DNA of 10,354 nt, from the NCBI GenBank assembly GCA_964486825.1, contig CAZAQS010000164.1:1-10354 (forward strand), written 5' to 3'. The translations under genes and the position numbers were made by a program. Positions within the stretch are counted from its first letter, which is position 1, and every line of letters begins with the position of its first letter. Positions 6,868 through 10,354 of the stretch are shown piece by piece. The DNA comes from CAZAQS01 sp964486825. Lineage in GTDB: Bacteria; Chloroflexota; Anaerolineae; Anaerolineales; UBA4823. Under the pieces are notes generated by a model. That model did not search any database, was not told the DNA's origin, and was given only the letters and a program-made list of their open reading frames with translations.

Positions 6868-7848
6868 ATGTTGTCTCCGGCTGACTTCATCCTGTTACCT
6901 TACACCTCCGATATGACACCGGCGGGAATTGCTTATGCCTGCCAGGCCCTTCCATTACCTGGGAGTTTGAACACAACCGAAACCTATCGATGCCTGCGCC
7001 AGATGGTAGCCCAACAGGCTTCGGAGCTCGCTTTCCGCCGCTACCTGACCACGATACAAGTACCGCATCACTTCAGCTCCGATAGCTTGTTTGCTCGTCC
7101 CGGACGAGTAAGTGCTGTGATTGGAGGCAGGTATTGCCACCTGTATATCTCGTCAATTTTTAATAGGGAGAAAATCCGCAGGATCCATCAGGACCTATCA
7201 AGCTTGCTAGTGTCTCCAACGCTCATACAACCGACCGAACTTTTCCAGGACAGCCGTTCCGAGACAGACCTGCTGGTATTCTCATTTGTTACAGGCCTGG
7301 TCACACCCACTCGTGCAGAAATAATCAAAGCCACAAGCGCGGGGAAACCCATCCACTTGCTTTACCCCCTGGCATCAGCCTGGTCTCAGCCTTCTCACGG
7401 TCGTTCTTTGGGTAGAGTTGTATTGAAATCAGAATCGGTGGGGCGCTTGACTGTAAGTCTTGGAGGTTATAACGATAGCCGCAGATACTTAGTTTCTGAG
7501 GTAGAACTGCCTCCCCTACTCAGGGTGCAAGTTCAAGAGGATTATTTCTCGCTGGCTTTCGTACATGTTTCTACAATCCCAAACAGGCGTCTGGGATTGC
7601 ACTGCACCAATCTGGATAAGACCCTGATCATCCTACCGCATCAATGGGGCAATATTTGGGTATATGGAATGCATATCGTTCTTGCTGGATGGATGACGCG
7701 CGGGGAGTACCGGCGAAAAGCTAACCCTTCCCCTAAGGAAAGGTATATTTCCCAGCCGTCTGGCGGCGCAGGAAAGTACCTGGGAGTACCGGTTGCCCAG
7801 CTTCATCCCCTGGAGGAACTATTTTCCAGAGCCTTAAGTTGGGGATAG
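6868..7848 (+). CDS. Unrecognised 326-residue protein next to the methyltransferase
   Basis: I do not recognise a named family. There is no signal peptide or clear membrane segment, so the protein is probably cytoplasmic. Residues 38-62 look helical (YRCLRQMVAQQASELAFRRY), followed by short strands around GRVSAVIGGRYCHLYISS (79-96). Residues 132-168 (ETDLLVFSF, then PTRAEIIKATSAGKPIHLLY) recall an alpha/beta Rossmann-like unit of the kind found in nucleoside deoxyribosyltransferase-like and SLOG proteins; this is a weak impression. The C-terminal part has HQWGNIWVYGMHIVLAGWMT (258-277), rich in Trp and Gly. The start ATG has no good Shine-Dalgarno; TTG at 6871 and ATG at 6913 are alternatives, and the frame is open back to 6823. 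It follows the methyltransferase stop by 41 bases on the same strand, so a shared function such as restriction or modification control is possible but unproven. Confidence 0.7.
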   Translation: MLSPADFILLPYTSDMTPAGIAYACQALPLPGSLNTTETYRCLRQMVAQQASELAFRRYLTTIQVPHHFSSDSLFARPGRVSAVIGGRYCHLYISSIFNREKIRRIHQDLSSLLVSPTLIQPTELFQDSRSETDLLVFSFVTGLVTPTRAEIIKATSAGKPIHLLYPLASAWSQPSHGRSLGRVVLKSESVGRLTVSLGGYNDSRRYLVSEVELPPLLRVQVQEDYFSLAFVHVSTIPNRRLGLHCTNLDKTLIILPHQWGNIWVYGMHIVLAGWMTRGEYRRKANPSPKERYISQPSGGAGKYLGVPVAQLHPLEELFSRALSWG

Positions 7849-7878
7849 CTTGTTTTCCAAAGTAGGAAGCAAAACAGG
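7849..7878. terminator. Weak hairpin at the convergent gene junction
   Basis: CTTGTTTT (7849-7856) can pair with AAAACAGG (7871-7878) with one wobble; inside it CC pairs with GG beside a four-base bulge. It fills most of the 39-base gap between the two converging genes, where a shared terminator would be expected. The stem is AT-rich and has no long T-run after it on either strand. Confidence 0.3.
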
Positions 7879-7887
7879 TAATACGCT

Positions 7888-8679
7888 TCAGATGTTGAGC
7901 ACCTCGAGCATTTCCTTCTCGATCCCAGGCGTGCATACCATGAGCGTATGGGGAGAGGTAAACAAATCCGGCTTTCCGTGGAAATCTATGACGGAAGCGC
8001 CCGCTGCACTGGCGATCAGGGCGCCGGCAGCAAAATCCCATGGGTGAATGTCGAGTTCCCAATACCCGTCCAGCCTTCCCGCCGCGACATAACACAAGTC
8101 CAGCGCCGCTGAGCCAAGCCGGCGGATAGAACGTGCGCGCATGGAAAGCCTGGAAAACTTATCTAAATTGTTCTCGTCATTTTCCCGGATGTCGTAGGAA
8201 AATCCGGTCACGAGCAAGCTCTCAATCAACCTGTTCGCATTCGAAACTCGAATGGGTTCTCCATTCAAAGTAGCCCCATTACCACGTTCAGCACTGAAAC
8301 ACTCATCCCGAATGGGGTCATAGACAACGCCAAGCTTCACGATGCCTTCTTCAGTGTAAGCCAGGGAGACGCAAAAGAACGGCAACCCATGCACGTAATT
8401 AATGGTGCCATCTAGTGGATCCACGTACCAGATACAACAGTCCTTTTCATCCAAAAAACCGCTTTCCTCAGAAACGATGCTGTCGCCGGGGAAGTTCTCA
8501 CGTATAGCATCCATAACTAACTTTTCAACCTGGAAATCAATCTCAGAGACGATATCAACGATCCCCTTGCTCTGGACGTGGAGTTTACTTCCGAATCCAG
8601 GTCGCTGATTGTAACCGGCTTTGATCACCTTCCCGGCCTGGCGTGCCAAAGATTCTATGAATTGAAGTGTTGGTGGCAT
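7888..8679 (-). CDS. Inositol monophosphatase family protein
   Basis: 263 residues, the standard size for this Mg-dependent phosphatase family (SuhB, CysQ, archaeal IMPase/FBPase). The metal-binding and catalytic motifs are complete: SEES with E71 and E72, VDPLDGTINYVHG at 86-98 (metal-binding D87 and D90, with T92), and the C-terminal substrate/metal motif IHPWDFAAGALI at 211-222 with D215. GSAALDLCYVAAGRLDGYWE (189-208) is also typical. Such enzymes hydrolyse inositol-1-phosphate, fructose-1,6-bisphosphate, histidinol phosphate or 3'-phosphoadenosine nucleotides. DPLDGTINYVHGLPFFCVS fits the inositol-phosphatase/SuhB branch better than CysQ, but the exact substrate is open. A run of GAGGGGGG about 9-12 bases before the ATG is the likely ribosome site. 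It lies 54 bases after the response regulator on the same strand, with no terminator seen between them. Confidence 0.93.
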   Translation of the reverse strand: MPPTLQFIESLARQAGKVIKAGYNQRPGFGSKLHVQSKGIVDIVSEIDFQVEKLVMDAIRENFPGDSIVSEESGFLDEKDCCIWYVDPLDGTINYVHGLPFFCVSLAYTEEGIVKLGVVYDPIRDECFSAERGNGATLNGEPIRVSNANRLIESLLVTGFSYDIRENDENNLDKFSRLSMRARSIRRLGSAALDLCYVAAGRLDGYWELDIHPWDFAAGALIASAAGASVIDFHGKPDLFTSPHTLMVCTPGIEKEMLEVLNI

Positions 8680-8733
8680 ATTATTTAATCCCCCCTCTAG
8701 ATTTGAAATAGCATGATTTATCAGAACCGGGGC

Positions 8734-9357
8734 TTAATTTTTTGGCTCCTTTAGGATATAAACGAGTTGGCTTAATTCCAACTGGATCTCTTTTTGGTGC
8801 ATATAAGCTTCCTGAAGCAGAGATTCGAAATCTGGTTTTTGAGGCTCGGCTATCGTTTCCAGTAGCCTCTCCGTTCGAGCGATCTGCACATTTTTATGGC
8901 GCAGCTTGGTTTCTAACCGGTCCCGGTAGCCATGGAAAAACTGGTGTTCATTCAAGGGGTCACTATCTTTAGCTCCAGGAGAGGTCAGCACTTCTGCAAT
9001 AGTCCCCAGGAATTCATCCGTATCTACGGGCTTTTCAAGGAAGCGCACCGCCCCCAAACTAAGCGCAAAAGCTTTATCTTCCGGGGCGACATAAGTGGCT
9101 GACAGGAAAATTATGGGTATCTTCTGCGTGGCCGGTTGGGTGCGAAGCTTATAAGCCAGGATATAACCATCCATTTTGGGCATTAGGATATCGGTGATCA
9201 CTACAGAAGGTGGCTGAGAAGCAATCACCTCGAGCGCTTCTTGCCCGTTGCGGGCAGTCCTAACGGGATAACCATTGAAGCTTAGGGTAACCTCTAAGAA
9301 CTCCAGGACGTTCGGCATATCCTCGACGATAAGAATGGGTAGTTGAACTCTGTCCAT
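8734..9357 (-). CDS. Response regulator: receiver domain plus C-terminal coiled-coil region
   Basis: 207 residues. Residues 6-125 are a CheY-like receiver domain: acidic E12-D13, phospho-acceptor D56 in ITDILMPKMDG, S86 in FLSATYV (the switch Ser/Thr), and K109 in LEKPVD. All the residues needed for phosphotransfer are present. Residues 137-203 show no DNA-binding, GGDEF, HD or methylesterase signature; they are charged and helical with heptad-like spacing (DRLETKLRHKNVQIARTERL, then LLQEAYMHQKEIQLELSQLV), suggesting a coiled coil for dimerisation or partner binding. The partner kinase is not in the window. A TTG at 9393 would add 12 residues, but the receiver domain starts properly from the ATG at 9357, and the upstream TTG lies inside the probable promoter. 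No Shine-Dalgarno precedes either start. The HD-domain gene lies upstream and the inositol-phosphatase gene downstream on the same strand. Confidence 0.88.
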   Translation of the reverse strand: MDRVQLPILIVEDMPNVLEFLEVTLSFNGYPVRTARNGQEALEVIASQPPSVVITDILMPKMDGYILAYKLRTQPATQKIPIIFLSATYVAPEDKAFALSLGAVRFLEKPVDTDEFLGTIAEVLTSPGAKDSDPLNEHQFFHGYRDRLETKLRHKNVQIARTERLLETIAEPQKPDFESLLQEAYMHQKEIQLELSQLVYILKEPKN

Positions 9358-9364
9358 GTAGTTA

Positions 9365-9393
9365 ATTTTAGCCCGGTCACGGGCATTGGGCAA
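9365..9393 (-). promoter_or_regulatory. Probable sigma-70-type promoter giving a leaderless response-regulator mRNA
   Basis: On the minus strand, TTGCCC (9393-9388) and TAAAAT (9370-9365) are separated by exactly 17 bases. The ATG begins eight bases after the end of the -10, about where transcription would start, which would explain the missing Shine-Dalgarno. The spacer contains the inverted repeat GCCCG-TGAC-CGGGC (9384-9371), a possible operator. Read from sequence only; the transcription start is inferred. Confidence 0.5.
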
Positions 9394-9421
9394 GCTACAG
9401 AATTGTCAGGAGCATGGTTAT

Positions 9422-10063
9422 TTATATCTCACCCCGAATCTCTAATGGCAAGCGCTCGAAAAACTCTTCCAAGAATCGATGGCGACCTTGCCCCAGTGCC
9501 TGAGCTGTTGGGGTATGCAGGCGGTCCTTGATCTTCTTCAGCTTGAATAAGTACTCATGATAGGAACTATGAATCTCGCCGGGTTCTTTTACCCCTGAAG
9601 TCAGGAACTGCTCTGAGGGATCTGAAAAGATCGGCTGGCCTACGACCACATCGAAAGCAATCGTACGGGCAACGCCAACTGCTCCTATTACATCGAGCTT
9701 GTCAGAGTCGTACAGTACCTTAGCCTCCAGAGTTTGTGGCTGCTCGGATTCATCCCGGAATCGATGAGCACGGATGCAGTGCTCGCCCTCTTTAATCCGG
9801 CCTTCTTCCCACCCTTCTGCCTCAAGGATCTTGCGTGCAAAGGCAGCAGAGGCATGGTGATGTTCGAGGCGACCTTCATCCCCCCCTAATGTGGCGCTTC
9901 CTTCCGCATCATGAAGCAGGGCAGCTGCGCGCACGATTTCCAGGTCCGCTCCTTCAGCCTGGGCGATCTTTTCAGCAAGCCGGTATACCCTTAAGACGTG
10001 ATCGAAACCGTGGACCGGGTCGGTGTCGGTGTACCAGGAGCGAGCGGTATCAATGGTCAACAT
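9422..10063 (-). CDS. HD-domain phosphohydrolase
   Basis: 213 residues, cytoplasmic. Metal-binding residues of the HD superfamily are visible: H18 and H22 in PVHGFDHVLRVYRLA, the HD pair H51-D52 in AALLHDAEG, the HHH cluster 68-70, H96 and H100 in HCIRAHR, and D119/D121 in YDSDKLDVIG. The pattern HGFDH, LLHD, IxxHR, DxDKLD matches the small uncharacterised HD hydrolases related to E. coli YedJ rather than HD-GYP cyclic-di-GMP phosphodiesterases, whose GYP motif is missing. The substrate is unknown; nucleotide or phosphomonoester hydrolysis is typical for the superfamily. AGGAAG lies close before the ATG (three bases) and GGGAG further up. The small membrane protein gene ends 38 bases upstream, so co-transcription is likely. 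Confidence 0.88.
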   Translation of the reverse strand: MLTIDTARSWYTDTDPVHGFDHVLRVYRLAEKIAQAEGADLEIVRAAALLHDAEGSATLGGDEGRLEHHHASAAFARKILEAEGWEEGRIKEGEHCIRAHRFRDESEQPQTLEAKVLYDSDKLDVIGAVGVARTIAFDVVVGQPIFSDPSEQFLTSGVKEPGEIHSSYHEYLFKLKKIKDRLHTPTAQALGQGRHRFLEEFFERLPLEIRGEI

Positions 10064-10101
10064 GTCTTCCTGATTCTCCCGTAAGGATTGTTATATCGAG
10101 G

Positions 10102-10293
10102 TTATGAACCTGCCATCCACTGCATAAAGACCAGAAATAGGCCCAAGATGATAATCGCCCCACAACCGAAGGCAAATAAACGCATGGTCATACGTATGAT
10201 CAAACGCAAAACGAACCATACTACCAACAAGATCAGGATGTAAATCACGATTTGTTGGAGCTGATCCGGGGTGACAGCAAGTAAATAATACAT
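10102..10293 (-). CDS. Small membrane protein, two predicted helices
   Basis: 63 residues of unknown function. Two hydrophobic stretches (about 15-33, IVIYILILLVVWFVLRLII, and 41-60, AFGCGAIIILGLFLVFMQWM) are joined by a short basic turn with R35 and R38, which would favour a hairpin with that turn on the cytoplasmic side. No family is recognised. No strong ribosome site precedes the ATG; the stop of the possible upstream gene lies two bases before it, so coupling is plausible. The frame is also open upstream to the window edge, so the true start could lie outside. Confidence 0.6.
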   Translation of the reverse strand: MYYLLAVTPDQLQQIVIYILILLVVWFVLRLIIRMTMRLFAFGCGAIIILGLFLVFMQWMAGS

Positions 10294-10295
10294 AA

Positions 10296-10354
10296 TTAGT
10301 CTTTCACTGGATAGAGACGCCCCTTTTTGACGACGGTTTCCAATAAATTCGTTC
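10296..10354 (-). CDS. Possible C-terminal tail of an upstream gene (partial)
   Basis: One minus-strand frame entering from the window edge gives TNLLETVVKKGRLYPVKD and then TAA at 10298-10296, two bases before the small membrane protein ATG. The mixed hydrophobic/charged pattern and tight junction suit a real gene end, but 19 codons are too few to identify anything and the overlapping frame is also open. Confidence 0.35.
   Translation of the reverse strand, partial: TNLLETVVKKGRLYPVKD

Noticed and set aside
7733..8095. Minus-strand open frame of 120 codons over the convergent junction
   Set aside because: It overlaps the ends of both flanking genes in a different frame and has a Gly/Arg/Pro-rich shadow composition.

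Overview
The window looks like a piece of a bacterial chromosome of mid GC content. The likeliest source is the phylum Chloroflexota, perhaps Anaerolineae. This is inferred from the Pro/Thr-rich linker right after a lipoprotein signal, the slightly divergent PurA motifs, and an S51-like/CysRS-tail fusion; no 16S rRNA or other marker is present. Genes are tightly packed. No tRNA, rRNA, CRISPR array, transposase or phage gene was seen, and no gene-free stretch exceeds 300 bases.

Layout. (1) Positions 3698 down to 1, minus strand, form one probable operon: a threonine-3-dehydrogenase-like SDR; then, with TAA touching ATG, a peptidase-S51/cyanophycinase-like protein carrying a cysteinyl-tRNA-synthetase-type C-terminal tail; then a beta-hydroxyacid dehydrogenase; then a YitT-family membrane protein cut by the window edge. 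(2) Positions 3699-3872 are a divergent regulatory region. (3) Positions 3873-7848, plus strand: purA, a lipoprotein with a probable jelly-roll domain starting 4 bases after it, a DNA methyltransferase of unusual motif order, and an unrecognised 326-residue protein. A perfect 14-bp hairpin lies across the 3' end of the lipoprotein gene, just ahead of the methyltransferase. (4) Positions 7849-7887 are a convergent junction with a weak hairpin. (5) Positions 10354 down to 7888, minus strand: a possible gene tail, a two-helix small membrane protein, an HD-domain phosphohydrolase, a response regulator with a coiled-coil output region, and an inositol-monophosphatase-family enzyme.

How the genes relate. 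The left operon mixes amino-acid/hydroxyacid oxidoreductases with an unusual fusion protein; substrates cannot be fixed from sequence. The middle operon couples a purine biosynthesis housekeeping gene to an envelope lipoprotein and then to a methyltransferase/unknown-protein pair that could be a small DNA-modification module. In the right-hand set, the response regulator appears to have its own promoter placed so that the mRNA would be leaderless. The parts most worth following up are the S51-CysRS-tail fusion, the methyltransferase with its unknown neighbour, the in-gene hairpin and the leaderless promoter.
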